Shown here: positions 46,901 through 53,912 of the stretch, in pieces
Layout of the letters: every line of letters starts with the position of its first letter
How positions within the stretch are numbered: position 1 is the first letter of the stretch
Assembly (NCBI GenBank): GCA_934778125.1
Contig: CAKVOF010000005.1
Span: forward strand, 1-53,912
Direction: 5' to 3'
Length of the DNA: 53,912 nt
Source: an uncultured Clostridia bacterium
GTDB lineage: Bacteria > Bacillota > Clostridia > Christensenellales > UBA1242
Position numbers and translations under genes: made by a program
The notes under the pieces: model-generated
What the model was told of the DNA's origin: nothing
Seen by the model: the letters and a program-made list of their open reading frames with translations, nothing else
Databases searched by the model: none

Positions 46901-49900
46901 ATTGGTCCGATTTCAGAATCAGAAAGAGCAGTTAATGCACCAGTAACACTTAGGTCCCCAAAGCTATATGAGTTAACCACATTCATAAATTGTGCTTTAT
47001 TCCAACCAACAAATCCGCCAACTAGTGCGAAATATGAAGTGTTGTGGAATTCAATATTTCCGCCATTGAATGAATCGTGAATTTCAACTTTAGGATTAAT
47101 ATCACTTTGACCACTAACATAATTACCATTCTCATCAGTATAGCTATCTGTTCTGCCTGATCGCAAGTATCCAAATAATCCACCAGCAACAAAATAGGTA
47201 TTTTCTATTCCTTGAGCTTGAAGCTTATCAGTAGGAATAGTTCCTTCAGCATTGATTGAGAATGAACCTATATTATAAGAGTTATCCACAAACACATTTA
47301 ACACATCAGTGTCTCCAACTAATCCTCCAACTCTCACACTAGGTTCTTCCATACCAAAGGTTCCATAGCCTAAACCGCCAACTATATTTCCAGCATTGTA
47401 TGAATTAGTAATGATTAAGTTCTTGGTATAATCATAGTTACCAGCTTCACCAATTAATCCTCCCATTTTTATGTCAGAAAGGAGAACAATATCGCCAATG
47501 TCTGTTCCATCAGTTTTTAAACATTCAGCATATGTTGTGAATTGAGGATATGATATTTCACCATAGTTTGCACTTGTTTCAACGATTGTGGTTCCATAAC
47601 TGCTTTGTGCTTTACCAGCCATACCACCAACATATCCAAGCCCTGAAACATTTCCATAATTGATAGAATCTTTAATTGTGTTTGAAATACCGTTAGTACA
47701 ACCAACAATACCTCCAGCGTTACAACCATCAGCACCATCACCTATGATTGCTCCATAGTTTTTAGCATTCGCAATGATGTTGTGAGAACCACAATAAACA
47801 GTTGCATTTATTGTTGTTCCATCTTCTTTGGTGCCATTTCCTTTAGTTCTATAAGTAGCCACGCCATCGATATTTCCATAGATACCACCTATTGTATGAG
47901 AAAGCATACCCAAAGCAGATAAATCACCATAGTTTTCAAACTGACCATTTGCATAAACGGTTCGAAGTTCATATTGAGATGTGTAAGTTCCTGATAAATC
48001 ATACACCCAATCACCGGTTAGATGTATGTAACCAAATATGCCACCCATTGTAACATCTGGAATACTATTTGTGCTAAGCCTTTGACAATCAACCGTGATG
48101 TTTCCATAGTTTTTAGCACTAAATGTTGAGTTATCAGTGTTTGTTCCAATCGTAAATCTTGATCCAATACCACCAACATAAATAGTACCTGGATCAGTAC
48201 AATTAGGTCCGATAGTTAGTTCTATATTACCATTATTAGTAACATTTTCAAGATTAAATGGTAATTCAGAAGCTTTTCCTCCATATGCATCACCCATAAT
48301 TCCGCCAACACAAATATCTTCTTTATCCAATACTATTGAGCCAAATTGCAATGAAATTGTTCCATTATTAACGCAGTCGATAAATGTATCTGTATCGGTT
48401 GAATCGTAACCTTGCATGTCGCCAAGAATTCCACCAACAATCAAATCAGAAGTCACAGAAAGGTTTGTTCCAATGATATTAGCATTGTTTGTAACTTTTT
48501 CAAATGTTGTGCTCTCAGCAATAGCAACAAGTCCACCATAAATTGTGTTGTCACTAGAAACAGTCATTGTTCCGTTTAATGTTACATCATATAAGGTTGA
48601 ATTATTAACCGCTAAAATAAATCCAGAACATTTGTTTAATTCATCTTTACCATCATCCAAATAAACCGTGTTTATATTTTCATTTGTGATTTGAACATGC
48701 TTGAATGTGGTGTTTGAAACTTCTTTAAATAAGAAACTTCCATAGTTTTCAACTGTGATGATGTGAGACTCATTAACACCGCCTTCGCCAACCCATGATC
48801 CATCAAAATCAACTTTGTATGTGGTGTTGGTTTCAGCAGTTCGGCCATCAAGCACATTGAAGATTGCAAAGTTAGCATCGTTTCCATTTAGGGTTATATT
48901 ACGAATTAATTTGATGTAGGTATTTTCAGTGTATTTATGAACGCCATTATTAAACTTAGTTGCTAAAGCATAGAAGTCTTCAGCGGTTTCAATATAGTAT
49001 GGATTATCAATACTACCATCTTGAACTTCACTCTGCCAAGCAAGATATAGCGTTACAACATAAACATCATAACCTTTCTCAGCATCAAATTTCTTAGAAA
49101 CATTATATTTATATGGTTGATTATTTAATTTATTATTATAATCAGCAACGAATGCGCTTAAAGATTCAACTGAGAACATTCCACCTTGAATATAACGCAT
49201 ATTTTCGGTATCTTTAGTTATCTTAAATTGATAACCTGAATCAGTTGAAATAACTTCAACAACGTTTTCAAGTGTCCAACCAGCTTTTATGATTTGTGCT
49301 AGTTGAGCATAGGCGTTATTTGAAAGGTTAGTTGCCCAAGGCAATTGAATATCAGAACCAGTTTTAGCAACAACTTCATAGCCATCGGCATATGAAACTA
49401 AACCCGCCTCATCAGTTGATAATGTTCCAGATAGTCCGTTTCCGTTAAAGTTTAAAACAACCATATCACGAAGGAACACTGGGAACATTGTTATATACTT
49501 GCACCCAATTCCATCAATTTCGCCAGTTTGAATAAGCGATGAAATGTCACCAACGTTTCCGCTAACGAATGAAATTGGAGTTGAATCGCCTTCTGCTATC
49601 ACATTAGTTAATTTTAATGTGAAGTTTTCATTTCCATAATTATGATTTATTGACCATTTATTTTGGAATGTTTCATTTAATCTTGTTAAAGCACTTGCGC
49701 CTATAACGATTGTGTCGCCTTCCATAATTTCAAAGTAATTTGATGCTTTATATGGATTAAGCTCAACAACTTTAACTTGACCATTTTTATTTGTGATCGT
49801 GATTTCAGGCAAGTTGCCTTCTGCACCATCAATATTGAAGTAAACTCTAACCGCATTTGCTTCCCATTTAGCATATAGAGAAATTGATGAGGTTGAATCA

Positions 49901-52900
49901 CTAACTAAGTCAGAAACTTTAGTTGTTCCTTCAACAAGAGTTCCCCAATCGCCAGTGGTTGAACCATCTTTTGTGTACCAGCCTTTGAATGTGTAGTTTT
50001 CTCTAGTTGGCTTAATTAATTTACCAGTTGCGTTGAAAGTTGACTTATCTAGAGTGTTTTCACTCATCGTTTTACTATGCATAACAATCGTTGTTGCAGT
50101 GGTTGAATCGCTTGGAATGTTATAATAATCCTTATTCTCCCATGCACTGCTAACATCACTATCCCCACCATAGTATGTAACGTTATAAGAACTTTCTTCA
50201 AAAATCGCTTTAAGTTCGATAGTACTACATAATGAATTTCTACCTATTGTGTATATTATCGCGCCATCTCGTAGCCAATTTCCAGCGCTATCTTTAACTA
50301 GAATTTGCGTGTTTTTATCAAAGTTTTGAGCAATTAATTCTTTATAACCAGCATTAGTATTTCCAAAATAACTAATTTCCCAACCTTTGAAAACATATCC
50401 TGATTTTTTCATTTGAGGAAGTTTAACTTCTTCTAGATATGTGAAACTGCGAGTTAATTTTGTTTGGCCATTTGGCAATATAAGCGAACCATTGGCAATT
50501 AAAACTTGCTCGCTATTTTCTTCGCCATTCTCACTATCTATAATTTCTTTTGCATTATCTTCACCGAACGAACCAAGATTTTCATCCAATTTATAAACAT
50601 ATTTTATTTTCAATTGCTCTAATTCGGGCTCAAATGAAACTGAAATATCTTGGGTTATATTTTTAATTTTTATATAACAAAAGTCTCCGCTAAATTCAAA
50701 TTTTAGCCCGTTATTTAGTAATGCCATGGTATTATCATTAATAAATTTATAAGCAAAAGCCTCATCTGTGTTTTTATCAATTATTGTGTAGGTCTTGTTT
50801 TCACCTTCACCAGATGTTGTGATATTTTTAGCATTACAAACATTAAGAATTTCCTCGAACCTACCATCAAAAGCTTCAGGAAAATCTTCCCATATTTGAT
50901 AAACTATTAGACCATATATATGCCCCATTAAATTGAATGTTGTTTCGTTCACTGTTAGTAATATTTTCGATGTAAAATCATAGCCAGCATCATATAAATA
51001 GTTTATTGTAAATTCTTCACCATAACCAACTTGCGCCTGAGTGGCAGTTAATTCAACTAAACTATCATAGTTTGAAAAGTCTTCTTCAATTATGGTTTCA
51101 TACAAAGTGTAATGTTGCCTTTGGTTAAGCTCTGGAAGAGTGATTGTGAATTTCTTTATTTCCCATTTTGCATAAAGCGTGATATTTTCAAACTTGGTGC
51201 TAAAATCAATCGTTTCAATTTTATTTCCGCTATATTCAACTTTGCCACCAACTTCAGATCCATAGAACCAACCCACAAAATTATATTTAGTTAAATTTGC
51301 TGAATTTGAAACATCAACAGAAGAAGTGGTGAAATTAGGATCGGTTATTTTAAACTTAGTTTCATAAATATTTGAAACTGTTTCGCTACCATCATCGTTG
51401 AACACAACATCATTAAATCTTAATGTGAATTCTTTAGATTTTCTATAGCCAACTAATTCAAGATCACTAATAACGTTATCTGAGAAGTTATACCCCGCTA
51501 AAAGAGTTCCAAAGATATTGCTAAACTTATGAGTTTCATCGCTCCAATATGAAGAATTTGTTTCGTTGAAATCAACGCTTCCATTATTTTTAAACCAGCC
51601 AACAAAATCATAACCAGTTGCAGAATAACTAGCTTCATCTACCGTTGAGTGGTTATCTGATTTAACACTAACAACTGAATGTTCAATTAGAGTTGGTTTT
51701 TGATTTTCGTTCTCTTCATAAACAGCAAACGAAACATTATAGTATTTTCTATAGATTGAATATAAAGTGATGTTGTTTGAAATAGTGCTATTAGCAAAAT
51801 CCCATTCATTTTCTCCATTTTTATCTATAAACCAACCAATATGATATTGCTTAGGATTATCTGAATTTGTTTCCATATTCAAATATGTTGGATCTGTTAC
51901 TAAATCGCCATGAATAAGATTTGAACTATTTATAACATCACCATTTGCATTTCTTGCATCTGCTTCAACATATGAATTAGAAACTTTATCATATGAAATC
52001 ATCTTGTATGTAACGATGTATCCATTCTTTGAAACACCATTACTTGTGATCCACATTGCATCATAAACACCTGTTAATTCAACTTTGAAAATGTATTTAG
52101 TTTTACCATTTTCGTAAGTTGACTCAGTTTTTGATAATGTGATTTTACTTGCACCATTTTCAAATTGTTTTTGCTCACCATTAAAGTCACTAAATAAATA
52201 ATAATTCTTTCCTTCACATTCAACTACAAAGCTTATTGATTCTTGACTATCAGAACAACTTTTATCAAGTTCAAACTCAAATGATAAACTTGCACCATCT
52301 TTGATTGAGATATATTGATTTTCATCTCTTTGAACTTCAGCACCATTTACTTTGATATTTGAATAGATGATTTTTTCTTTATCATCATCTAATTCCACAT
52401 CATAAGTATTTAAATTAATAGTTCCAAATGAAACGCTTAAATCTTGAGCAGTTTTATTTGCATTTTCTAAGCCTATGATTTTAACCGTGCATGTGCTATT
52501 TGTGATGTCATTTTCATCTTCATTCACAACAAGTTCAACTCTATAGTTAATATGGTCTTCGCCATTAACTTGAATAGTGTTTTCACCAGTTAGCTTTGTT
52601 TTTGTGTTTAGAGTAACTCCACCAACCGTGATATCAATTCCGTTTTTATTACTCCATTCTTGAGAGTATGAAGAATCTAAAGTGAATGTAAATTCAATAT
52701 TTGATTTTTGGTCAATTCCTGAAATTTTATTATTAGTTATTGTTTGTTCGTTTCCATTAACTTTTGCAGTTGGATTAACAACGATTGCTTTATTTTCATC
52801 AATTGTTATTGAAGAACTTGCATCAATATCGTTATACATAACTAATTGCAACTTGATGCTTGCACTGCTTAAACTTGGAAGGAAGTTATCAATTTCATCT

Positions 52901-53912
52901 CCAACTTTATAAGTATAGTTCCCTTCTCCTAATGCTGGATCTTGTTTTCCAACTAAATTTCCGCCAGTGATTTCAACCACTTTATATTTAACAATGTAGT
53001 ATGGATAAACAACAACTGCATTTGCGGTTCTATCTATTAGATTAATCTCAGGATCTTCAACTGTGTATGTTGAAATTCTTGATGTCATATAAGGCACATA
53101 AACATTTCCAACTGTTTTTGTTTCTGGAACTTCAATTAGGTTGCCATTCGAATCTTCATAGTAGTATGTGATTGTGAATGTAGCTGTTTCAGCCTTAGCA
53201 TAAAGAGTGATAGTATCTTCTGATTCAGTTGTTTTATCTGCAATTAAATCAAATGAAATTTCAGTTACTTGATTTGCAAATGTGTTTTCAGTGAACCAAC
53301 CTGCAAATGTGTAACCATTATTCATAGTTGGAGCAGATAGTTGAATTGCTTTACCATTAACATCTTCAAATGTAAAAGATGAAACATTGCTTGTGTTGTT
53401 TGTTCCCTTTCCGCCTAATTCATATGTCACATTAAATGTTCTTGCAACAATTCCAACTATTTCAATTGTGATATCTGAAGATATGTTTTCAATTGTGTAA
53501 GTATATGAATCACCTGCTTTCACTAATGTTGTGCCGTTTGATGTAACTTTGAAGTCATCACCAAATTTATAGAAGTTGTTTTTATTTATTGTGAATGAAT
53601 ATGAATCACCATAACTTAGTGTGATTTGATTTGCAACATCGTTTTCGCCACTTACTAATTCATAGCCAGTTCTTGTTTGTGGGAATGAAACTACGTATGT
53701 GTTTTGAGAAATACCAGAAACTGAGAATGCGATATTTTTCTTAATTCCAGTAACTGAAACTTCATATGAACCATTCTTTTCAATCATTGAAGCTGAATAG
53801 TAAGTTTCGCCATTTTGAGCGAACGCACCACTTAAGTTTGCTTTGCTTAAACTAACTTCACCACCATTGATGCTAATTTCAAAATCACTTTGAGTTTTGC
53901 TTGCATCTAGTG
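35068..53912 (-). CDS. Giant repeat protein, InlB-type repeats and GLUG-like beta-helix blocks (5' end beyond the window)
   Basis: The frame is open to the right edge, giving at least 6,280 codons; 41 further codons lie upstream of the first ATG at 53787 with no stop. Visible parts, N to C: InlB/Flg_new-like repeats (49,000-53,500), then five blocks that each start with a G-x-GT-x-x-D/N-P-Y/F/I-type entry and consist of rungs such as GGLVG...NS-YN-GNI (GLUG-like beta-helix). Blocks begin near 49018, 46002, 43000, 40660 and 37905, separated by InlB repeats ending LYAVW/LYAKW, usually closed by W...NNGYPYMKY-type sequence. It is almost certainly exported to the cell surface or outside, but no signal peptide is visible here. 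There is no LPxTG, SLH or other anchor at the C-terminus. A calcium-loop-like DVDGDGKLDHF lies near 40830. Likely adhesion or biofilm role (inference). Confidence 0.85.
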   Translation of the reverse strand, partial: LDASKTQSDFEISINGGEVSLSKANLSGAFAQNGETYYSASMIEKNGSYEVSVTGIKKNIAFSVSGISQNTYVVSFPQTRTGYELVSGENDVANQITLSYGDSYSFTINKNNFYKFGDDFKVTSNGTTLVKAGDSYTYTIENISSDITIEIVGIVARTFNVTYELGGKGTNNTSNVSSFTFEDVNGKAIQLSAPTMNNGYTFAGWFTENTFANQVTEISFDLIADKTTESEDTITLYAKAETATFTITYYYEDSNGNLIEVPETKTVGNVYVPYMTSRISTYTVEDPEINLIDRTANAVVVYPYYIVKYKVVEITGGNLVGKQDPALGEGNYTYKVGDEIDNFLPSLSSASIKLQLVMYNDIDASSSITIDENKAIVVNPTAKVNGNEQTITNNKISGIDQKSNIEFTFTLDSSYSQEWSNKNGIDITVGGVTLNTKTKLTGENTIQVNGEDHINYRVELVVNEDENDITNSTCTVKIIGLENANKTAQDLSVSFGTINLNTYDVELDDDKEKIIYSNIKVNGAEVQRDENQYISIKDGASLSFEFELDKSCSDSQESISFVVECEGKNYYLFSDFNGEQKQFENGASKITLSKTESTYENGKTKYIFKVELTGVYDAMWITSNGVSKNGYIVTYKMISYDKVSNSYVEADARNANGDVINSSNLIHGDLVTDPTYLNMETNSDNPKQYHIGWFIDKNGENEWDFANSTISNNITLYSIYRKYYNVSFAVYEENENQKPTLIEHSVVSVKSDNHSTVDEASYSATGYDFVGWFKNNGSVDFNETNSSYWSDETHKFSNIFGTLLAGYNFSDNVISDLELVGYRKSKEFTLRFNDVVFNDDGSETVSNIYETKFKITDPNFTTSSVDVSNSANLTKYNFVGWFYGSEVGGKVEYSGNKIETIDFSTKFENITLYAKWEIKKFTITLPELNQRQHYTLYETIIEEDFSNYDSLVELTATQAQVGYGEEFTINYLYDAGYDFTSKILLTVNETTFNLMGHIYGLIVYQIWEDFPEAFDGRFEEILNVCNAKNITTSGEGENKTYTIIDKNTDEAFAYKFINDNTMALLNNGLKFEFSGDFCYIKIKNITQDISVSFEPELEQLKIKYVYKLDENLGSFGEDNAKEIIDSENGEENSEQVLIANGSLILPNGQTKLTRSFTYLEEVKLPQMKKSGYVFKGWEISYFGNTNAGYKELIAQNFDKNTQILVKDSAGNWLRDGAIIYTIGRNSLCSTIELKAIFEESSYNVTYYGGDSDVSSAWENKDYYNIPSDSTTATTIVMHSKTMSENTLDKSTFNATGKLIKPTRENYTFKGWYTKDGSTTGDWGTLVEGTTKVSDLVSDSTSSISLYAKWEANAVRVYFNIDGAEGNLPEITITNKNGQVKVVELNPYKASNYFEIMEGDTIVIGASALTRLNETFQNKWSINHNYGNENFTLKLTNVIAEGDSTPISFVSGNVGDISSLIQTGEIDGIGCKYITMFPVFLRDMVVLNFNGNGLSGTLSTDEAGLVSYADGYEVVAKTGSDIQLPWATNLSNNAYAQLAQIIKAGWTLENVVEVISTDSGYQFKITKDTENMRYIQGGMFSVESLSAFVADYNNKLNNQPYKYNVSKKFDAEKGYDVYVVTLYLAWQSEVQDGSIDNPYYIETAEDFYALATKFNNGVHKYTENTYIKLIRNITLNGNDANFAIFNVLDGRTAETNTTYKVDFDGSWVGEGGVNESHIITVENYGSFLFKEVSNTTFKHVQITNENINTVYLDDGKDELNKCSGFILAVNNSTLYDVTLNGTMTVSSDNTIYGGLVAIAESTTFEKVTNNANIIGTNLSVTSDLIVGGILGDMQGYDSTDTDTFIDCVNNGTISLQFGSIVLDKEDICVGGIMGDAYGGKASELPFNLENVTNNGNIELTIGPNCTDPGTIYVGGIGSRFTIGTNTDNSTFSAKNYGNITVDCQRLSTNSIPDVTMGGIFGYIHLTGDWVYDLSGTYTSQYELRTVYANGQFENYGDLSALGMLSHTIGGIYGNIDGVATYRTKGNGTKEDGTTINATVYCGSHNIIANAKNYGAIIGDGADGCNAGGIVGCTNGISNTIKDSINYGNVSGLGYVGGMAGKAQSSYGTTIVETSANYGEISYPQFTTYAECLKTDGTDIGDIVLLSDIKMGGLIGEAGNYDYTKNLIITNSYNAGNIVGGLGYGTFGMEEPSVRVGGLVGDTDVLNVFVDNSYNIGSFSINAEGTIPTDKLQAQGIENTYFVAGGLFGYLRSGRTDSYTDENGNYVSGQSDINPKVEIHDSFNGGNIEFHNTSYFALVGGFVGWNKAQFMNVVNSYSFGDLSVTGALTALSDSEIGPMFSSGIFTGAFVGIGVCSVTLEDSYSSLKVGDNYMPIMVVNSEDGSSQANTDANFATMATVASRIIPVYELVNGTWTANNYSDTIYGRDGSHIKSSTFADSIFNEQNWDISYKEDVRDTLWKIFEDYNNGYPYMKYIEVGSAEITFNLNGGEGEIVADNKLGVTTGFITSLPSAFNADGSAKITMAGKAFLGWSKSPNGAIAYGDAGSIVPVNDVTLYAVWGISLNLNANDGSTDPSVKTIIVAPNQKITLPVNEFTRAGYIFTGWSTTPTGSVEYKDGGVIQNGISDSTTIYAVWFAVNGEGTQTNPYLIPTIEVYNNIIPILGGKEGLYFLQTADLIEDENNQIIRNLKLAGNYSAEYTDGSGESKRYAIKLNGGLALYETLSGSFKNVDLHNSSIEIYSKSNYYFISPLAYNFAGTIENVSTYGAINATINVSGKDTYIFASGVVNKVDKGDVIVKNVTNNVSINITIDQTDDIYISGVISNIDEDALQSVELQNVQNNGNISIIPNKEYCYYGLYCGGIVGGLRSGDGIIKFSNLTNNGEISHSKGIISSSYSYIGGVIGRLQYDQGIYDKLVNNAKLTVSSVCNCGGVIGCVDYTYNGSREFKNFTNYGDIVANDCGSSGGVGGIYGEVITYSSYPVSIINNFNYGNIICSTTGYNVPKIGGISARINVQNSSSVIKNLVNYGNITSSVETNIASASTNNTMCHGGVIGELYYSSCDLSSLENYGNIELSYNNLNDSLSSESIYIYLGGIVGKSSSGTSGKFLINCVNEGNLKSQIVSAEKYQVANIKTGGIIAYDEGSSYAYGVRLSCNLGNITVLENKNCTIGGIIGEQRTASVIEDCYNKGELRSDYHLDENNASFFGGILGDGHSSIESCYNTGNITAYKRSYVGGLIGNCQQVSVRNSYNTGNITAIEGGFVGGLVGGNTCKEMLNSYNIGNINVTGGSYTEGVGGLGGYWIDNAVNCFNAGNIVVNEDSSQTNIKIGGLFVLTGAYADSTQSGYMQNLYNLGAVKSNGYSKAYGIAHDIGAVGENYDSSNTTYCLLPTDGTGNSRNIYSVDPTTLPDPTSSNATYAFNNDSRILTQSSNRNLYATQGDSTSRYNETADIPYSFYVSTDTDATVVVMSMSYSKMYEMIYGELPNSSIYNENKWDSNVWMQGNPSVGMTISYYDEAGNKQTQTGVIYENSDGTTYTLTSDEVARLNDNELIVKGTNGVSLPYLSSTYSKYNIIKITIIYSESDIESFYAIRGIKTTLPAYKSGYSALGYSKTIDGDLEFKAGDEVRFASDITLYPVVIEGLTGDGTEDYPYLIPDITTYNKVMDVFGMDQKYFRQTADLVETESEKIRRLSGFNGYYHGDGHSIATLGGEALIKTLSGTFTTISISTTGKLTAHTEEINGITYNLYSPFVAINKGNIISSKVYGDIMVQDDYLPTSFNSESTNGAVAIGAFSGVTITDLSARTGIIETAGNYANIDVKVTSAYLYVGGIVGKLLGKMYLSGLDNFGNITVAPNSKSDVINSQGKLVGINGGGMFVGGIAGGNSEGVICSSNEGELSGSLQNNGDITVTNSIGGVIGGVIGSLTMIGDYTINQISNTGSITAKHLLGCIGGLIGFATSADKTFKLLDSINSGNIYASQCLGDEDAQNGIGGLIGSTDGATELSECGNSSDVVEGDYYVGGLVGMPLAGKLQIESSYNMAEISSNGIAGGLVGTKNENSKLTTISASYNSGKLSGANAYGIAGAIATIVKSFNAGEVNAMSEAIGIGGVYSASQVAQGYSIDRVYNAGKVVGAESIALCYLGSSATFSNNYAIKHTDAIATCAVKTENPKYYIKNSDGSFSQSDSLPFEFYSSGDVSSLINAEIDKTTLENYIYGDYTAGDTTNPIYGAWLNFNDFTVSSFIKGTPKNNKIKKKMTFTIERVDSSRKAEEGVEYYGEDVCGITDISYEYFTQDELNALGELNKKLPYIFTQNNYAHVIELKYLDDGASVGTQMVLTNTRNPLLSYAGKTSTDGTYSYFAGWDVDGDGKLDHFKDTDATFIGNSQSSVINYGMDFSIEAMINLAVGETTTITYSLIKEITLNAVYINIQGNGTEADPFIINNVEEWNIMMPIFANRSKFFTIGKNIVETSTSKMIRPDKFNGVLNGNEKTITLLDYDPLIIKNTGTIKTLNISTLANTFNFVENIGTALLCYVNTGLIDSVNIAECDVNMVLPNIEVTSKNPSGFGLKLYMGERLMIGGLNTFSSGTIQNSSNNMNLNITDTDGLINYHYYLGMISALGFKTIDCTNNGDISINLTQTNVSGFVAGLVGYLAGAYASGVNNGNITFSNLTPTRDSDDNGDAISGCVAMQVGGGIATDVDGTSLCDLSKKLENNGKITGTSLSIVCAGVITQVLGNGGVGSLINYREITATAIEGDGTYEISKVQAVASGVVGEVTWSSAYDWNLFNHGNVTVTSNGIAQASGLVLSANGNICNFKGENNGDITVNGNIRINAAGGIARASTFPTDEIISVKINNYGRINVHAQGGSESTTSQVYVGGIIGFVGGAENDSELNYRGTLLIESNNYGDVILSCDKDKQYYEEGEKSINTTSEYALGGLVGLGSELLQVANSSNIGEVKLQASFIYVYSTCSVGVGGLVGRDVSSIEKSCNSGNIVIEPYGVATENDVVYCVRIGGLLGANEVTKDLVISDCYNLGNIRNAVGGMGTSAGLVGHMANKDYSITISNSYVNNEVYTYTNSLAGFTYGSLLGYMQVKSININNCYSLGDIHINNRTGIIYVIDTQSLTVSNVYIAHNLHSDLPYLPVGLNEAELEGHEHTSFIGGSNSKNTPTSLTNVVISSDLENLDLYDGVNDTTSEYKLASTEGITFENKDTLIAYVKSKISDIHSTFNFYSESNADGLWKIDSTKNNGYAYFKNQELDQEYQVNFDLQGGTSSAELTSKTIRLNSVVQIPRVSIAKLDHIFMGFSLVPGGEVIAQPGDGIAFNPKLVEKYLSGTTLTVYAKWFYSPNGAGTEADPIRIGSADDWNDYLVPLVNTGFVLNYKQTQDITASNPKQLTPVDFNGVYDGGGFAIIDNFYAPFNKIEERGEVKNLVAKLTKSGENVKSDIKVFGFIANRVYGKITNCGVETTNNKAGVAFPLTFGNDSKNIMGDDYILGGVVGVVERGATVSGIYSNAGMINMFIYADAEHLGNLYSGDGNEITYDYNEKPIGSNYHMGGLVGVSNIALQNLTNNISIHMQSEFKLNWNYQNSYTLTSDSTKQVSPAPSVYLGGVVAKLNGSDSSGEELNITNNGDVLLDKTTSMLSPDDYSAEYRIYGNAYVGGVVGFAGAEARSLVKMYNNGSVLSEFKNAISINTYIGGVIGYVDESTATKDLDNMKNSGAVFGTTRHNNAYNVNDYELGGIIGRLNGALTTDINTLENTHDIILVNTPVKKLGGVIGCYYIDPNSARTDSISISNLKNSGNIETSLIGWSSAYVGGIVGNMNSGKEKINMLKFINNGNITLNSTAYNSDTGPSVKIAGIIGETYQKIYTITEMINNGNIDCGDIQLDGLYLSGIVSYVSMNYSISSYDKINVSKLVNNGNLTGAKFSKYEYIAGICCEGFNSEYYTLDQCVNNGDIQLFGGTNSEFVNKLNCIAGLVGNTFAKMTNSYNTGNIIGTNLNQGNFTGFNMIGGLVAMTNGSGVEQTLANCYNTGQILFNIINNVNFGSSTDVIYIGGLIGKVQSKANVVNCVQGTNPNGDYTSGISVNVSNLMSGDYDFRIGGAFGGSNYVRDLNIENVRVLSGISYNNTDSTYNHVGAICGYASNSYTSTQLTNISNHITNGVDPLSAMIYGPDTSISTNLTSVNTYYSSDAIFTNCTQMGYIDNLSLANVNLPNLNADGAYDSVYKKSNAEMLAEISTSSGAIYSSTYSGTIYKFDFKENDTDTDYTWELPDTNYNNGLPRLKYEVDNIA
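38170..40660 (-). repeat. Giant protein beta-helix block 4
   Basis: From GNGTEADPFIINN to NNGYAYFKN; rungs VGGIIGFVGG, LGGLVGLGS, VGGLVGRDV and IGGLLGANE. Followed by an InlB repeat. Confidence 0.65.
41200..43000 (-). repeat. Giant protein beta-helix block 3
   Basis: From GDGTEDYPYLIPD; rungs YVGGIVGKLLG, GGVIGGVIGSL, GGLIGSTDG and VGGLVGMPL. Ends at an InlB-like linker with the DVDGDGKLDHF loop. Confidence 0.65.
43400..46002 (-). repeat. Giant protein beta-helix block 2
   Basis: From GEGTQTNPYLIPT onward; rungs GGVIGRLQYD, GGIYGEV, GGIVGKSSSG, VGGLIGNCQ and VGGLVGGN with NNGEIS and YNTGNI turns. Preceded by two InlB repeats (46,016-46,475). Confidence 0.7.
46497..49018 (-). repeat. Giant protein beta-helix block 1
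   Basis: From GSIDNPYYIETAEDF to NNGYPYMKY. Rungs include GGIMGDAYGG, GGIFGYIHL, VGGMAGKA and VGGLVGDTD, each followed by an NNG/NYG/YNAGN turn. Confidence 0.7.
49000..53460 (-). repeat. InlB/Flg_new-type repeat region of the giant protein
   Basis: At least six units, each with a strand such as VTYELGGKG or YNVTYYGG, a G-Y-x-F-x-GW-F/Y turn (YTFAGWF, YNFVGWF, YVFKGWE, YTFKGWY) and an ending LYAKWE. This is the Listeria-Bacteroides repeat pattern. Repeats vary strongly, so they are not recent copies. Confidence 0.75.

Noticed and set aside
40157..52912. Multiple 60-97-codon frames on both strands within the giant gene
   Set aside because: They are shadows of the repetitive giant reading frame and lack start signals.

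Overview
The window is A+T-rich bacterial chromosome using the standard genetic code. Strong GGAGG-type ribosome binding sites match the anti-Shine-Dalgarno end of the 16S gene it carries. TTGACA/TATAAT promoters, hairpin-plus-T-run terminators and the gene set (KtrAB, DivIVA, EndoA-type MazF, RecX, AcpS, Lgt) point to a low-GC Bacillota, probably a Clostridia-like host-associated lineage. That placement is inference; no taxonomic search was possible.

Layout. 1-7.1 kb: the end of a phosphohexomutase, a COG2509-type flavoprotein, a HAD hydrolase, a uracil permease divergent from an Mrr-type nuclease, and the KtrB-KtrA potassium channel pair. 7.3-11.6 kb: a single tRNA-Gln(CUG), an ABC exporter, and a complete 16S rRNA gene with its own promoter and terminator but no 23S or 5S beside it. 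11.9-18.9 kb: cell-envelope and housekeeping genes (DivIVA-like protein, Lgt, a MazF module with an unfamiliar partner, AcpS/RecX/YigZ) and a NifU-like scaffold paired with a GGGtGRT protein. 19.0-22.9 kb: a tightly packed four-gene operon encoding an APH-fold kinase, a kinase-nucleotidyltransferase fusion, a Nudix hydrolase and a TIM-barrel sugar isomerase/epimerase. 23.0-27.8 kb: nucleotide salvage (Upp, PRPP synthetase) among small orphan genes, ending in a divergent XRE regulator/SAP-like pair with three matching operators. 28.1-34.8 kb: MnmA, a TM2 protein, palindromic elements and repeats, GAPDH, an M29 aminopeptidase, a degenerate glycosyltransferase and class II FBP aldolase. 35.1 kb to the right edge: one reading frame of at least 6,280 codons, still open at the edge, encoding a giant repeat protein of InlB-type repeats and five beta-helix (GLUG-like) blocks.

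The points most worth a second look are: (a) the unlinked 16S gene; (b) a 19-codon leader peptide abutting a terminator just before upp, suggesting pyrBI-like attenuation; (c) an 85-base perfect cloverleaf palindrome and related repeats near 29.8-32.6 kb; (d) the kinase/nucleotidyltransferase/Nudix/isomerase operon, a candidate undescribed pathway; (e) promoters placed so close to ATG that the mRNAs should be leaderless; and (f) the giant protein itself. Several starts were moved downstream of the longest open frame because a clear ribosome binding site or the family N-terminus decides the start.
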